From Clostridiales bacterium Firm_16 (GTDB lineage Bacteria > Bacillota > Clostridia > Saccharofermentanales > Saccharofermentanaceae): a stretch of 64,000 nt of DNA. The stretch spans positions 47,504 to 111,503 of the forward strand of contig LVAV01000006.1 in the NCBI GenBank assembly GCA_001604185.1, in the 5' to 3' direction. How positions within the stretch are numbered: the first letter of the stretch is position 1; every line of letters begins with the position of its first letter. The translations under genes were made by a program, and so were the position numbers. Of this stretch, positions 53,505 to 63,746 are shown piece by piece. The notes below the pieces were generated by a model that was not told where the DNA came from, ran no database searches, and saw only the letters and a program-made list of their open reading frames with translations.

Positions 53505-54706
53505 GAATCTTCCTCCTCATCCTCTTCTTCAATGAATACTACCTGGTCAATGCCATGTTCTTCGGCGTACGCGTCGAGCTCTTCTTCGCTTCGATGCTCT
53601 GTATCCACGATGACTTTATTGCCCATGGCGCGGAGTTCTTTTGCCGTGGCAAAAGCCGCCTTACGCATGCCTTCTCCGTCTTTGTATCCGACGATGGCAT
53701 CCACTTCCACGAACTCCGGAAGCTTGTCCTGTCTGCGCAGTGCGGTCAGGCAGAGGTTGATTCCGATGGAGAATCCTACTGCTTCCAGATCACGTCCGAA
53801 GTTGGAGATGACCTTGTCGTAGCGGCCGCCGCTCAGGATCGGGAAGCCGATCTCGTAGGTGAAGCCCTTGAAGATCATGCCGGTGTAGTAATCCAGACTT
53901 CTGAGCATGCCCAGGTCAACGGATACATACTGGATCAGTTCGTAGTCTTCCAGTACCTGCAGGATCTCGCGGAGATTCTTCAGGGCTGCCTTGGAGCGGT
54001 CATTATTTACCTTGCTCTCGAAGGCATCCAGTACATCGTAGGTGCCGAACTTGTTGGAGATCATGTCCAGGATCTCTTTCGCATCTTCCGAAAGTCCCAG
54101 ACGCTCGGCGGTCTTCTCGATGCGGACGATGTCCTTCTGGTCGATAGCGGTGGAAAGTTCGAGCTCGTCTTCAGCGGAAAGGCCCCACTCTTCTGCCAGG
54201 CCCTTGAAGAACTCGACCTGACCTACGGAAACCTGCAGGTCCGTGATACCGGTGGTCAGTACAGACTGGATACCCAGTGCGATGACTTCTGCGTCGGCCT
54301 CAGAGCTCTGCAGTCCCAGCAGTTCCACACCAGCCTGGGCGAACTCGCGGAGCTTGCCGCCGCCGGCTTTCTTGAAGCGGTACATATTCTCTACATAAGA
54401 GAGGCGAAGCGGTGGCTTCTCGTCCTTCAGAAGTGTAGCAGCCAGACGGGCTACCGGGATCGTGCCGTCGAAACGAAGAGCGATGAGACGTCCGTCGAGA
54501 TCTGTCATCTTATACATATCTTCTGTCGCTACGAAATCACCGCTGGCATACACATCGTAATACTCCATGCCCGGAGTCTCGACTTCGCTGTAGCCGTATC
54601 CGGCGAACAGTTCGCGGATGTCTGTCTCGATCTTTCTCTTCACGCTGGCGTCCTGTGGCAGGATATCGACCACGCCGTCCGGAGTGTGGAATTTATAGTT
54701 ACCCAT
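53501..54706 (-). CDS. hisZ: ATP phosphoribosyltransferase regulatory subunit
   Basis: 401 residues of histidyl-tRNA-synthetase-like fold: [54 protein letters not shown] (motif 2) and [16 protein letters not shown]. It lacks an anticodon-binding domain match and pairs with short HisG, so HisZ is preferred to HisS. First gene of the operon; ggagg precedes the ATG. Confidence 0.93.
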   Translation of the reverse strand: MGNYKFHTPDGVVDILPQDASVKRKIETDIRELFAGYGYSEVETPGMEYYDVYASGDFVATEDMYKMTDLDGRLIALRFDGTIPVARLAATLLKDEKPPLRLSYVENMYRFKKAGGGKLREFAQAGVELLGLQSSEADAEVIALGIQSVLTTGITDLQVSVGQVEFFKGLAEEWGLSAEDELELSTAIDQKDIVRIEKTAERLGLSEDAKEILDMISNKFGTYDVLDAFESKVNNDRSKAALKNLREILQVLEDYELIQYVSVDLGMLRSLDYYTGMIFKGFTYEIGFPILSGGRYDKVISNFGRDLEAVGFSIGINLCLTALRRQDKLPEFVEVDAIVGYKDGEGMRKAAFATAKELRAMGNKVIVDTEHRSEEELDAYAEEHGIDQVVFIEEEDEEEDS

Positions 54707-54784
54707 GAGGTAGTCCTCCTTATGTTTTTCATATATAATATGTACGTGCTGTTTTCACACGCCCTTTGCGACGTTGCTTTATCA

Positions 54785-54800
54785 CTTTACTTAGTTAAAG
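54785..54800. promoter_or_regulatory. Imperfect palindrome in the his operon leader, possible operator
   Basis: CTTTACTTAGTTAAAG, arms CTTTA/TAAAG, lies 14 to 30 bases downstream of the expected transcription start. A repressor site is possible. No T-box features (specifier stem, T-box sequence) are visible in the 115-base leader. Confidence 0.35.
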
Positions 54801-54820
54801 CGTTAAAACACCATGTGTGT

Positions 54821-54849
54821 ATTTTATGCGAGCAGGATTCTTTTGTCAA
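54821..54849 (-). promoter_or_regulatory. Promoter of the histidine operon
   Basis: TTGACA (54849-54844), 17-base spacer and TAAAAT (54826-54821) on the minus strand, about 115 bases before hisZ. Confidence 0.82.
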
Positions 54850-54899
54850 GGCAGGTTTTGAATATCAGCAGTATAAATCTTTCTTAGAAGGAGCCCGTC

Positions 54900-55199
54900 A
54901 TGAAAACAATTTGCGAGTTTATCCGATCCCATGGCTCGATCTTCCTGATCATCTTTCTGCTGATGAACCTGATCACCTTCGCACTTTTCCATTCCGATAA
55001 GAGAAAAGCGCAGAAGAAGGCCTTCCGCATCCCGGAGAGCAATCTTCTCGGATTCTCTGCTCTTTTCGGCGCTCTCGGCGGTATCCTCGGCATGATCATC
55101 TTCCGCCACAAGACCAAGAAACCGAAGTTCCTGATCCTGATGCCACTTTTTGCCATCGTGCATCTTCTGGTGATCTATCTGGTCTTCACCATCAGCTGA
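54900..55199 (+). CDS. DUF1294 membrane protein
   Basis: 99 residues, three to four membrane segments. DKRKAQKKAFRIPESNLLGF and GGILGMIIFRHKTKKPKF match the DUF1294 pattern. Function unknown. aaggag precedes the ATG. Divergent from hisZ. Confidence 0.88.
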   Translation: MKTICEFIRSHGSIFLIIFLLMNLITFALFHSDKRKAQKKAFRIPESNLLGFSALFGALGGILGMIIFRHKTKKPKFLILMPLFAIVHLLVIYLVFTIS

Positions 55200-55268
55200 T
55201 GTGTACACGCGCTCTCGCTGCGGCGTCTTTTCGCGCGTTCTGATTCTTGAATATTTAAGGAGATATAT

Positions 55269-55814
55269 ATGAAATACTTCGTTGCATCCGACATTCACGG
55301 TTATCCAGAATATTGTCAGGCGATTCTGGACGCCTACGACCGCGAGGCCTGTGACCGCCTGGTACTGCTGGGTGACCTTCTCTACTTCGGTCCCCGCAAT
55401 CCTCTCGGTTCCACCTACGATCCCAAGGGTGTCATCGCGCTTCTCAATGCCCGCAAGAGCGACCTGCTCTGCATCCGTGGTAACTGCGACTCCGACGTGG
55501 ATCAGATGGTGCTGGATTTCCCGATCATGGCGGACTATGCCGTTCTTTCTTTGGGAAAAAGACTTGTCTATGCGACTCATGGTCACGTGTGGAATCCGTC
55601 CCATTTGCCGCCGCTGAAAGATGGCGATATCCTTCTGACGGGACACACTCATGTCGTTGCATGCGAAGAACTCCCCGGCGGGATCCTTTATCTGAACCCG
55701 GGTTCTCCTACTTATCCGAAGCAGGACACACACCGCGGCTATCTGATCCTCACCGATGAGAAAGCAACCTTCAAAGATTTAGACGGAAATATAAAGCTCG
55801 AGAAAGAACTGTAA
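55269..55814 (+). CDS. YfcE-type metallophosphoesterase
   Basis: 181 residues of calcineurin-like fold. Metal ligands are seen in VASDIHG, LVLLGDLLYFGPRN, CIRGNCDSD, ATHGHVW and LLTGHTHV, and NPGSPTYPK is typical of the YfcE group. Members hydrolyse phosphodiesters; the natural substrate is unclear. Ribosome site aaggaga upstream. Confidence 0.92.
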   Translation: MKYFVASDIHGYPEYCQAILDAYDREACDRLVLLGDLLYFGPRNPLGSTYDPKGVIALLNARKSDLLCIRGNCDSDVDQMVLDFPIMADYAVLSLGKRLVYATHGHVWNPSHLPPLKDGDILLTGHTHVVACEELPGGILYLNPGSPTYPKQDTHRGYLILTDEKATFKDLDGNIKLEKEL

Positions 55815-55815
55815 G

Positions 55816-56304
55816 TCAGTATCCTCTCTTACCTTCCAGGGACTCGTCGTTATCGATCCAGTCCTGGACACTTACGATGCGATAGTCTTCTTTACTGTCG
55901 CGTACGATCACGGTCTCGATACCGGCGTTGATGATCATCTTCTTACACAGAGAACAGGAGTTGGACTGGGGAATGTATTCTCCGGTCTTAGCGTCGTAGC
56001 CCGCCAGATACATGGTGGCGCCGATCATCTTGTCACGGCTGGCAGAGATGATGGCATTCTGCTCGGCATGGACACTGCGGCAGAGCTCATAACGTTCGCC
56101 TCTCGGAATCTGGAGCATCTCACGTACACAGGTCCCTCTGTCCGAACAGTTCATTCTTCCTCTCGGAGCCCCTACATATCCCGTCGAGATGACTTCATCG
56201 TTCTTCACGATGACCGCACCATAGTGTCTTCTCAGACATGTGCTTCTCTTCGCTACCACTTCAGCCAGATCCAGATAATAATTCGTTTTGTCTCGACGTT
56301 CCAT
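55816..56304 (-). CDS. dCMP/cytidine deaminase family protein (ComEB-like)
   Basis: 162 residues. Zinc site HAEQNAI with the catalytic Glu and SCSLCKK as the Cys pair (Ser replaces the usual Pro). STCLRRHYGAVIVKNDEVIS and GYVGAPRGRMNCSD match the dCMP deaminase group, which makes dUMP. ATG 56304 has aaggag seven bases upstream. Convergent with the phosphoesterase, stops one base apart. Confidence 0.92.
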   Translation of the reverse strand: MERRDKTNYYLDLAEVVAKRSTCLRRHYGAVIVKNDEVISTGYVGAPRGRMNCSDRGTCVREMLQIPRGERYELCRSVHAEQNAIISASRDKMIGATMYLAGYDAKTGEYIPQSNSCSLCKKMIINAGIETVIVRDSKEDYRIVSVQDWIDNDESLEGKRGY

Positions 56305-56370
56305 ATGTGTTCTCCTTGCTCTGTCTTGATTTTCTATCAACTTATGCTGCCGATATATTCGATTATATAA

Positions 56371-56397
56371 GAAACACCCGCATAACGCGAGTGTTTC
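56371..56397 (-). terminator. Terminator-like hairpin after the collagen-like gene
   Basis: Stem GAAACACTCGC...GCGGGTGTTTC with loop GTTAT, then TTATATAATC on the minus strand. The T-run is weak; it might also end on the plus strand. Confidence 0.65.
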
Positions 56398-56426
56398 AGA
56401 AAAAGCTTTGTTATTCAGATGTTTTA

Positions 56427-58154
56427 TCAGATCTCGCTGATGATAACTGTGAAATTCAGAGGATCCACGTTACCGGATGTGATCGATGAACTGAAGCTGA
56501 TGGTTTTTTCAGCATCTGATGAAGCGATCGCATAGGAAGCTACGAAGGAAGAATTTACCGGTGCCGGAATGAAGGTTCCCGGATTATCCGGATCTTCTAC
56601 CAGGTTAGCCACCCATGTGCCGGTTAACTTCACCGCACCATCCTGCAGGATCTGTGCTTCTGAACCGGTAGCCGATGTGCTGGTACCGTTCATGGAGATA
56701 GTCACCATAACCGCCTTACCGGCCGGGATCGTTGCGGAACCTGCGCCGTTAAGGATGATCGGAGTCATTCTCGGATCCGGACTGACACCCAACTGCGAGA
56801 GGGAGCAGATCTTTCTCCACTTGTCATCGCCTTCGTTGTCGTACTTCCACTGGATCTCACCTTTATCTTCATCCAGCTGGATCTCAACCTGTGCACCGTC
56901 CGCACCCTTAGAACCTTCCGGACCGATGAGATCCTTGACATTTATGATGGTCTTCCATATATCTTCCGGTTCATCGCCGACTGTCTTATAGCGCCACTGA
57001 ACTGCATTAGCTGTGATCGGTGGATCGACCTCGGCATTCGGTGTTACACGACGAATCTCGATCTCACGACCGTCCTTACCGTCTTCACCCTTATCACCAT
57101 CTTTACCGGGAGCACCATCCTTACCGGGAACACCTGTGGCACCCGGAATACCTGTTGCACCTACGGCACCAGGAACACCAGGAGCACCATCTTTACCAGG
57201 AACACCTGTGGCACCAGGAACACCTGTAGCACCAGGAACACCTGTGGCACCCGGAACACCGGTTGCACCTGCAGGACCTACCGGACCGATCGGACCCGGA
57301 AGACCTTGTTCACCCGGAAGACCCGTCGGACCAGGTTCACCCTGAGGACCCGGAAGACCAGGCTCACCCTGAGGTCCCGGAAGACCTGTCGGACCAGGTT
57401 CACCTTGCGGTCCCTGATCACCCTGGATACCCTGCTCACCCGGAATACCTGTTGCACCGGCAATACCCTGGATACCCTGTTCACCCTGGTCACCTTTATC
57501 GCCCTTTTCACCCTTCTCACCACGCTCACCGCGAAGTACGGAAAGGGTCACGATCGTTCTCCAGTTATCGTCGCCGTCACCGGCATAACGCCACACAATA
57601 GCGGCTCCATTATTCTTTACTTCAACCTGACGGCCATCTCTACCGGCTTCACCGGTGATCTCAGAAAGCGGCATCAAGTTCTTCCACTCCAGATCGGTTC
57701 CGGAAGTATAACGCCATTGCAGATATCCATCCTTCTTACGGATCTCAGGAGTACGTCCGTCTGCACCCTTCTCACCACGTGCACCCGGAACACCCGGAAC
57801 ACCGGCTTCACCCTTGCTGCCGTCTTTACCGTCTTTACCTTCGGTCTCATACTTGGAAAGATCGACCAGCTCGGACCATTCGCCATTCTTCTTGACCATG
57901 ATGCGGTCGCCTTCGACCTTGAGGTCCGGGCTCTCACCATCGGCACCCTTGAGTTCTTCCAAAGGCATCAGATTACGCCATTTGGAATCCGGCTCATCTT
58001 TATATTTCCACTGGACATGCGTATCGGTGATCTGTGTGATCATCTCACGTGCTTCGTCCGAGTTTCCTTTGGCGAAATAAACATAAATACCTGCAGCACC
58101 AACCACTGCCAGGCACGCGATACAAGCGATAAAAATTTTAACTGAGTCTCTCAT
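56427..58154 (-). CDS. Membrane-anchored collagen-like triple-helix protein
   Basis: 575 residues. A membrane anchor lies at 7-28. Gly-X-Y repeats occur at about 105-136 and 207-363 ([24 protein letters not shown]). Between and around them are five modules of the form W-x-Y...W...L, near 46-70, 144-168, 186-210, 384-411 and 433-456 ([38 protein letters not shown] and similar). The C-terminal 115 residues form a beta-rich domain that may nucleate trimerisation. Probably a surface stalk or adhesin. ATG 58154 is used; a TTG six bases earlier is possible. Confidence 0.9.
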   Translation of the reverse strand: MRDSVKIFIACIACLAVVGAAGIYVYFAKGNSDEAREMITQITDTHVQWKYKDEPDSKWRNLMPLEELKGADGESPDLKVEGDRIMVKKNGEWSELVDLSKYETEGKDGKDGSKGEAGVPGVPGARGEKGADGRTPEIRKKDGYLQWRYTSGTDLEWKNLMPLSEITGEAGRDGRQVEVKNNGAAIVWRYAGDGDDNWRTIVTLSVLRGERGEKGEKGDKGDQGEQGIQGIAGATGIPGEQGIQGDQGPQGEPGPTGLPGPQGEPGLPGPQGEPGPTGLPGEQGLPGPIGPVGPAGATGVPGATGVPGATGVPGATGVPGKDGAPGVPGAVGATGIPGATGVPGKDGAPGKDGDKGEDGKDGREIEIRRVTPNAEVDPPITANAVQWRYKTVGDEPEDIWKTIINVKDLIGPEGSKGADGAQVEIQLDEDKGEIQWKYDNEGDDKWRKICSLSQLGVSPDPRMTPIILNGAGSATIPAGKAVMVTISMNGTSTSATGSEAQILQDGAVKLTGTWVANLVEDPDNPGTFIPAPVNSSFVASYAIASSDAEKTISFSSSITSGNVDPLNFTVIISEI

Positions 58155-58272
58155 AAGCAATCAAACCCCATACTCTCACTTATAGTCTATTCTATCCCAA
58201 CACCTTTCAAGTGAAAAGCAGTTTTTATGATTATTTTCATTTTTGCAACACTTTTTGATTTATTTTTTTGTG

Positions 58273-58737
58273 TTATTTATGGTACTTCTCGCCAAAATGT
58301 ATCTTGAAGGCTCTGTAGACCTGTTCCAGGACGATCAGGCGCGTCATCTGGTGGGTCAAAGTCATCTCCGAAAGACAGAGTCGTTCGTTGGCTCTTGCCA
58401 CCACTTCCGGTGCCAGTCCGCAGGATCCTCCGATGACCAGGACCAGCTCGGAGCCGCCTTTCTCATATCCGCGGATCACGTGCTCGGACCATTCTTCGGA
58501 TGTCATCTGTTTTCCATGAAGATCCAGTACGATCACATAAGCATTGGGACGGATCCGTGAAAGCAGTCTCTGTCCTTCCATCTGCAGGGCCTGTGCTGTC
58601 GGGATCGTGTCCGGTGCATCCGCCACTTCCGCGATCTCCACCTGGGTATATTTCGAGAGACGCTTGACATACTCGGCGATGCCTTCGTTCAACCATTTCT
58701 CCCGGATCTTACCTGCACAAACGATGGTCAGTTTCAT
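58273..58737 (-). CDS. rlmH: 23S rRNA pseudouridine-1915 N3-methyltransferase
   Basis: 154 residues, SPOUT fold. LVLVIGGSCGLAPEVVARAN (knot and SAM loop) and LSEMTLTHQMTRLIVLEQVY at the end are diagnostic. Methylates helix 69 of 23S rRNA. Four bases after walJ. Confidence 0.95.
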   Translation of the reverse strand: MKLTIVCAGKIREKWLNEGIAEYVKRLSKYTQVEIAEVADAPDTIPTAQALQMEGQRLLSRIRPNAYVIVLDLHGKQMTSEEWSEHVIRGYEKGGSELVLVIGGSCGLAPEVVARANERLCLSEMTLTHQMTRLIVLEQVYRAFKIHFGEKYHK

Positions 58738-58741
58738 ATCG

Positions 58742-59551
58742 TCACCCCAGGATCATGGGTGCGCTGGGACAATAGCGGCTGGCCACCTGGACAATAAAGT
58801 CCTTGTCCTTCTGCATGGATTCCTGTTCCAGTGCCCGAAGCACCGTTCTTTCCGCCACCTGGGGAAGGTTGTTCTCCTGGCTTAAATGCCCGAGTATCAG
58901 TTTTCTGGCCTTGGTCTTACACAGATTTACGGCTGTCGTTGCACAGTCGTCATTGCACAGATGTCCGAAAAGCCCTGCGATTCGTTGCTTGAGATAATAG
59001 GGGTAAGGGCCGTTCCAGAGCATATCTTTGTCGTAATTGGCTTCCAGAAGGATGCCGTCACAGTCCTGAAGATATTCGAAGATCGCCGGCGTCATATAGC
59101 CGATATCCGTAGCAAGTGCCGCTTTGTTCTTGCCCACTTCGAAGCGGTATCCGCAGGATCCCTTCGCGTCGTGGGGCGTCTCAAAAGCCGTCACCCGGAT
59201 ATTTCCGATGGTCGTTTCTTTTTCCGGAAGGATCTCATAGTCCAAAGACGGAGAATGGGGTTTCTTCTCTGCGGCATGGATCCCGTTCCAGGTTGCATTT
59301 GTCGCGTAGATCGGCAATGCGAATTTTCTTGTGAAAACGTCTAGCGCGGAGATGTGGTCCGAATGATCGTGTGTGATGAGGACCGCATTGATGTCGTAGG
59401 GGTTGACCGATATCTGGGTCAGAGCCTCTACCAGTTTCTTGCAAGACATGCCTGCATCCACCAGGATACGCGTGTCTGCGGTCGAGACCAGTGTGGCATT
59501 TCCGCTGCTTCCGCTATAAAGTGGTGTGATGGTGAGTGTGTCTTGATTCAT
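58742..59551 (-). CDS. walJ: Metallo-beta-lactamase-fold hydrolase (YycJ/WalJ)
   Basis: 269 residues. Metal motif ITHDHSDHISAL, SGSSGNATLVSTADTRILVD at the N-terminus and NLCKTKARKLILGHLSQENN near the end match YycJ, a nuclease-like protein linked to cell division and DNA end processing. Follows murA by 15 bases in the wal cluster. Confidence 0.93.
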   Translation of the reverse strand: MNQDTLTITPLYSGSSGNATLVSTADTRILVDAGMSCKKLVEALTQISVNPYDINAVLITHDHSDHISALDVFTRKFALPIYATNATWNGIHAAEKKPHSPSLDYEILPEKETTIGNIRVTAFETPHDAKGSCGYRFEVGKNKAALATDIGYMTPAIFEYLQDCDGILLEANYDKDMLWNGPYPYYLKQRIAGLFGHLCNDDCATTAVNLCKTKARKLILGHLSQENNLPQVAERTVLRALEQESMQKDKDFIVQVASRYCPSAPMILG

Positions 59552-59566
59552 GTTTAGCCTCGGATA

Positions 59567-60877
59567 TTACTCGTCGTCTACAGCTACGACATGCTCGTCG
59601 TCTGTATTGATACGCTCGATATCGGCGCCGATTCCGCGGAGCTTCTCTACGATCTTCTCATAACCACGGTCAATACGGTTGGCAGAGGAGATCGTCGTTA
59701 CGCCGTCAGCTGCAAGACCGGCCAGTACCATGGCGGCACCTGCACGGAGGTCCAGCGCGGTAACGGTCGCACCGCAGAAAGTCACCGGTCCGTTGACCAG
59801 TGCGCAGCGGTCTACGATGGAGATCGAAGCACCCATGGACTGCAGTTCAGGAACATACTGGAAACGGTTGTCCCATACCAGTTCGTGCATCTTGCTCAAT
59901 CCGTGAGCCTGGCACAAAAGTACTGTAGCCTGCGGCTGCAGGTCTGTCGGGAAGCCCGGATAGGGGCGTGTCTTAAAGTTAGCCGGCTCCAGGTCGGTAT
60001 CGTCATCGATGGAAACACGGATCCAGTCGTCACCCTGGTCGATATCGAAGCCCATCTCGATCATCTTCACGGTAAGGGGCTCCATATGCTTCGGGATCAG
60101 GTTATGGATCGTTACATCGCCGCGGGTAACCGCTGCCGCGATCATGTAAGTACCGGCCTCGATCTGGTCCGGGATAACGGAGTAGGAGTATCCGCCGGGA
60201 AGTACCGGAACACCCTTGATACGGATGGTATCGGTACCGGCTCCCTTGATATTGGCGCCCATCGCATTCAGGAAGTTCGCCACGTCTACGATGTGCGGTT
60301 CTTTTGCCGCATTCTCAATGATCGTCATGCCTACGGCCTTCGTAGCGGCCAGCATCAGGTTGATGGTCGCGCCAACGCTTACTACGTCGAGGAAGATGTG
60401 GGCTCCCTTGAGTTCATCGGCCACAATGCGGATGATACCGTCACGGATATCTGTTGCACGGGTACCGCTGGCACCCATCTTACGGAATCCCTTCAGGTGC
60501 AGGTCGATGGGACGGGTACCGAAGTTGCATCCGCCCGGCATATACATGGTTGCCTTGTGGAAACGTGTCAGCAGTGCGCCCAGAAGATAGTAGGACGCGC
60601 GGATGTTCTTGACCTTCGGATGAGTCGCTTCGTAAGTATTGATATTGGTCGGGTCGATGTCGTACATACCCTCGCCCTTCGGTGTGATCTTGGCACCCAG
60701 CGTCTCACAGATCTCCAGCATGACCTGTACATCCACGATATCCGGAACATTTTCGATGGTGCAAGGACCGTCCAGTAGCATAGCTGCAGCCAGGATACCC
60801 AGAACGGCATTCTTACTGCCACTGACGCTTACATCACCTTGCAGTTTCTTACCACCATTGATCTTATATTTCGACAT
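59567..60877 (-). CDS. murA: UDP-N-acetylglucosamine 1-carboxyvinyltransferase
   Basis: 436 residues, first committed step of peptidoglycan synthesis. The active Cys is in MPGGCNFGTRPIDLHLKG, with Lys in SGSKNAVLGILAAAMLLDGP near 20. The C-terminus has a 20-residue acidic extension. Lies 14 bases after walK, an uncommon but sensible neighbour of a cell-wall regulator. Confidence 0.96.
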   Translation of the reverse strand: MSKYKINGGKKLQGDVSVSGSKNAVLGILAAAMLLDGPCTIENVPDIVDVQVMLEICETLGAKITPKGEGMYDIDPTNINTYEATHPKVKNIRASYYLLGALLTRFHKATMYMPGGCNFGTRPIDLHLKGFRKMGASGTRATDIRDGIIRIVADELKGAHIFLDVVSVGATINLMLAATKAVGMTIIENAAKEPHIVDVANFLNAMGANIKGAGTDTIRIKGVPVLPGGYSYSVIPDQIEAGTYMIAAAVTRGDVTIHNLIPKHMEPLTVKMIEMGFDIDQGDDWIRVSIDDDTDLEPANFKTRPYPGFPTDLQPQATVLLCQAHGLSKMHELVWDNRFQYVPELQSMGASISIVDRCALVNGPVTFCGATVTALDLRAGAAMVLAGLAADGVTTISSANRIDRGYEKIVEKLRGIGADIERINTDDEHVVAVDDE

Positions 60878-60891
60878 AACACAATTCCCCT

Positions 60892-63051
60892 TTAATTTTT
60901 TCCATCTGACCCGTCTCCCGTATTCGGGCTCGTCATCTGGAACAACATGCTCGTTTTCGATTTCTGTCCTTCGCTCTCTGAAGAGGACTCCGAAGTCAGC
61001 TGCTTGAGCAGACTCTGTCTCTGCTTACCGGAAGCTGCACCCTTTGTGTGTTTCTCGTCTGTAGGAGGTGCACTCTCCCTTGCTGTCTTCTCCTTCTTCT
61101 CGGCGATGGTCTTCGCCCTGGATCTCTTTCGCTTCTCTGCATTCTGCGAGCCGATCACTTCTTTGCTGAAGATCGGACGCTTCAGAGATGGCGGATCCGG
61201 TACCAGGATCGTCGGTTCGTGATGAACAGGGATCTCCTCTATTTCCCCTGTCCCGCTCGTGAAAGCTTCAGCCGGATATTCTGTTATCACAGGATCACTG
61301 TATGCCTGAGGGATCTCCGGCGTTACCTGCACTTCCATTACAGGTACAGCCGTCTCCTCGGCCGGAATCTCCGGTTCTACCGACGGCGCCGTCTCCACCA
61401 TGGCAGAAACCACATCGCTGAGTGTTTCCTGCTCATACTGTACAGGCTCATTCACCATCTGTGTCTCCGAATCCGGAACCATCTGGTCGGGAACCTGCTC
61501 CATAGCGCGTGAAACTGGCGCAGAAACCTCATCTATAATATCACATTCATCGACAAATACGAGCCGATCCATTAAAAGATTTACATATTCCTCGTCTTTG
61601 TTCGTCCGCAGATCTTCGCCGAGATCATAATCGTCTTCGTTGATCCGCTCCATATACTGCTTCGCCTTGCGGTAGAGTACCTCTTCCCGGTCTGCGTTGT
61701 TCTGCATGGCCGACAATGTCTCGGCAAAAACACTTCGGGCTGTGGGGACCGTAATGAAGAAGTCGCTGCCGATCTCGGAACGGATATCCTTATCCTCTTC
61801 CGCCTCGGTGCGGGACACCAGACCGACTTCGCATTCCTGGACTTCCGCCATCATCTTCACGATGGCCAGGCCCAGTCCGCTGCCGCCGGCCTTGCGGGAA
61901 CCGGTCTCATCTACACGGAAGAAAGGATCGAATATCTTCTCCTGATCCTGCTTGGAAATACCACGGCCCTGATCCTGTACCTTGATGGTCACCGTATTCT
62001 CCACGGCCTGGACAAAAACCCAGACACTGGACTCCGGCGGTGAGTATTTCAGTGCATTGTTGATCAGGTTGCCTACCATCTGCTCCATCATGGTCACGCA
62101 GCCGAAGACCGTCGGCATATTCCGGTTCATGCTCTGATAGTAGAGCTGGATCCCCTTGGCCTGCGCATCTTCATGGTAGCGGCGGCACAGATCTTCCACG
62201 ATACGGTCGATCTTATAGACCTGCATGGTGATCTTGTCCTTATTATTCTCGATCTGGGATAAGAAAGTCAGATTTCCGATGATCGTCGTGATACGTTCGG
62301 TCTCACTGTTGATCTTCAGGAAGTCCTGGTAGACCTCTCTCGGGTCTTTCTCCTTGATACCCCAGTCCAGAAGTGTCTCGCAGTATCCCTTGATGGTGGC
62401 AAGCGGTGTCTTCAATTCATGAGATACCGTAGATACGAAAAGTCTTCTCTGCTGTTCTTGTCTGGCAGCGGTGGTAACGTCTTCAATGACGATGACCCAT
62501 CCGCGAAAAGCTCCGTTCGGGAAGAACGGCTTACTGAACTGGATCTGGATGACCCGGTGCTGGATCTCCAGTCTGGTAACGACCGATTCTGCTTTCTCGG
62601 GTTCTTTGGCTACCTGCTCCTGATCTTCGTCCGTCTCATTCTCCGGCGGATCCTTCTCCAGAAGGGATTCGTATAACTCCAGTTCGACTCGAGTATCACG
62701 GTCCTTGATGAACATATCCACAAACTCGTCGAAAGTATCCGGAAGTTTGTCTACATGCAGTTTCTTCAGAGAGGATGTGTTATTGAACAGGAAAGTACCG
62801 GCATCGGTATAAGCCACGACGCCGATCTCAACGATATTCATGACCGAATTGGTCACGCCGTTTGTGGCATTGATATACTGCATCTTCTTTACTTTCCGGT
62901 AGAAGGAAAGCCAGAAGATGTTATATACGGTAAATCCGGCGATCAGAGCACCGAATACCAGTCCGATAAAAAGCATGGGAGCGGGTTGAAATACCCGATC
63001 CCATATCGATGACTCTAAAATGAATTGATTCAAAACGATCACCTGCATCAC
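60892..63051 (-). CDS. walK: WalK-like sensor histidine kinase with long C-terminal tail
   Basis: 719 residues. One membrane helix at about 25-50, no extracytoplasmic loop, a PAS-like region at 70-195, phospho-acceptor His211 in VSTVSHELKTPLATIKGY, Asn box NLINNALKYSPP near 331, DQGRGISK and GGSGLGLAIVKM. After the kinase core ends near 437 there are about 280 residues that are acidic, Pro/Glu/Val-rich, then Lys/Ser-rich and disordered-looking. The pairing with WalR by a four-base overlap and the murA-walJ-rlmH neighbours support the name. No HAMP is apparent. Confidence 0.88.
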   Translation of the reverse strand: MMQVIVLNQFILESSIWDRVFQPAPMLFIGLVFGALIAGFTVYNIFWLSFYRKVKKMQYINATNGVTNSVMNIVEIGVVAYTDAGTFLFNNTSSLKKLHVDKLPDTFDEFVDMFIKDRDTRVELELYESLLEKDPPENETDEDQEQVAKEPEKAESVVTRLEIQHRVIQIQFSKPFFPNGAFRGWVIVIEDVTTAARQEQQRRLFVSTVSHELKTPLATIKGYCETLLDWGIKEKDPREVYQDFLKINSETERITTIIGNLTFLSQIENNKDKITMQVYKIDRIVEDLCRRYHEDAQAKGIQLYYQSMNRNMPTVFGCVTMMEQMVGNLINNALKYSPPESSVWVFVQAVENTVTIKVQDQGRGISKQDQEKIFDPFFRVDETGSRKAGGSGLGLAIVKMMAEVQECEVGLVSRTEAEEDKDIRSEIGSDFFITVPTARSVFAETLSAMQNNADREEVLYRKAKQYMERINEDDYDLGEDLRTNKDEEYVNLLMDRLVFVDECDIIDEVSAPVSRAMEQVPDQMVPDSETQMVNEPVQYEQETLSDVVSAMVETAPSVEPEIPAEETAVPVMEVQVTPEIPQAYSDPVITEYPAEAFTSGTGEIEEIPVHHEPTILVPDPPSLKRPIFSKEVIGSQNAEKRKRSRAKTIAEKKEKTARESAPPTDEKHTKGAASGKQRQSLLKQLTSESSSESEGQKSKTSMLFQMTSPNTGDGSDGKN

Positions 63052-63746
63052 TGATCTTTATCAAAATAGTATCCGACACCGCGCTTTGTGAGAATGTATT
63101 TGTAATTTCTCTGGTCAGGCTCCAGCTTCTCACGAGTACGACGAACAGTAACGTCTACTGTACGTACATCGCCGAAATACTCGTATCCCCATACACGCTC
63201 AAGGAGCGCTTCACGAGAGAATACCTGTCCGGCATTCTCAGCGAGGAACAGTACTAAGGCAAATTCACGGAATGTAAGATCAACATCCTTACCGTCACGC
63301 TTGATCTGATATGCAGCTTTATCGATCTCCAGAGAGCCGATACGAAGAATATTATCCGATGTGGAGGAATCCTTCTCGACATACGTATTTCTACGCAGCT
63401 GGGCACGCACGCGGGCCAGTACCTCACGAGGAGAGAACGGCTTACAGATATAGTCATCTGCACCCATCTCCAGACCGAGTACCTTATCGATCTCCTCACT
63501 CTTGGCGGTAACCATGATGATCGGAGCAGATGTCTTCGGACGCAGACGTTTGCATACTTCCAGACCATCCATATTCGGGAGCATCCAGTCCAGAAGGATC
63601 AGGTCCGGTTTCTGTCGTTCTGCCATCTCGATCGCAGCAGGACCGTCCGATGCAGAAATCACTTCAAACCCCTCTCTTTCGAGATTCGAGCGCAAGAGTT
63701 CTACCAAAGAATCTTCATCGTCAACTACCAGGATCTTCGCACACAT
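63048..63746 (-). CDS. walR: WalR-like response regulator (OmpR family)
   Basis: 232 residues. Receiver with Asp53 in LILLDWMLPNMDG and Lys in DDYICKPFSPREV; OmpR-type winged helix with FREFALVLFLAENAGQVFSR and recognition helix DVRTVDVTVRRTREKL, as in WalR/YycF. Controls cell-wall hydrolase genes in Firmicutes. ATG 63746 has ggag seven bases upstream; a longer frame to 63788 is not supported. Confidence 0.93.
   Translation of the reverse strand: MCAKILVVDDEDSLVELLRSNLEREGFEVISASDGPAAIEMAERQKPDLILLDWMLPNMDGLEVCKRLRPKTSAPIIMVTAKSEEIDKVLGLEMGADDYICKPFSPREVLARVRAQLRRNTYVEKDSSTSDNILRIGSLEIDKAAYQIKRDGKDVDLTFREFALVLFLAENAGQVFSREALLERVWGYEYFGDVRTVDVTVRRTREKLEPDQRNYKYILTKRGVGYYFDKDQ

Noticed and set aside
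54707..54843. T-box riboswitch before hisZ
   Set aside because: The leader is too short and lacks the T-box sequence and a terminator/antiterminator pair.
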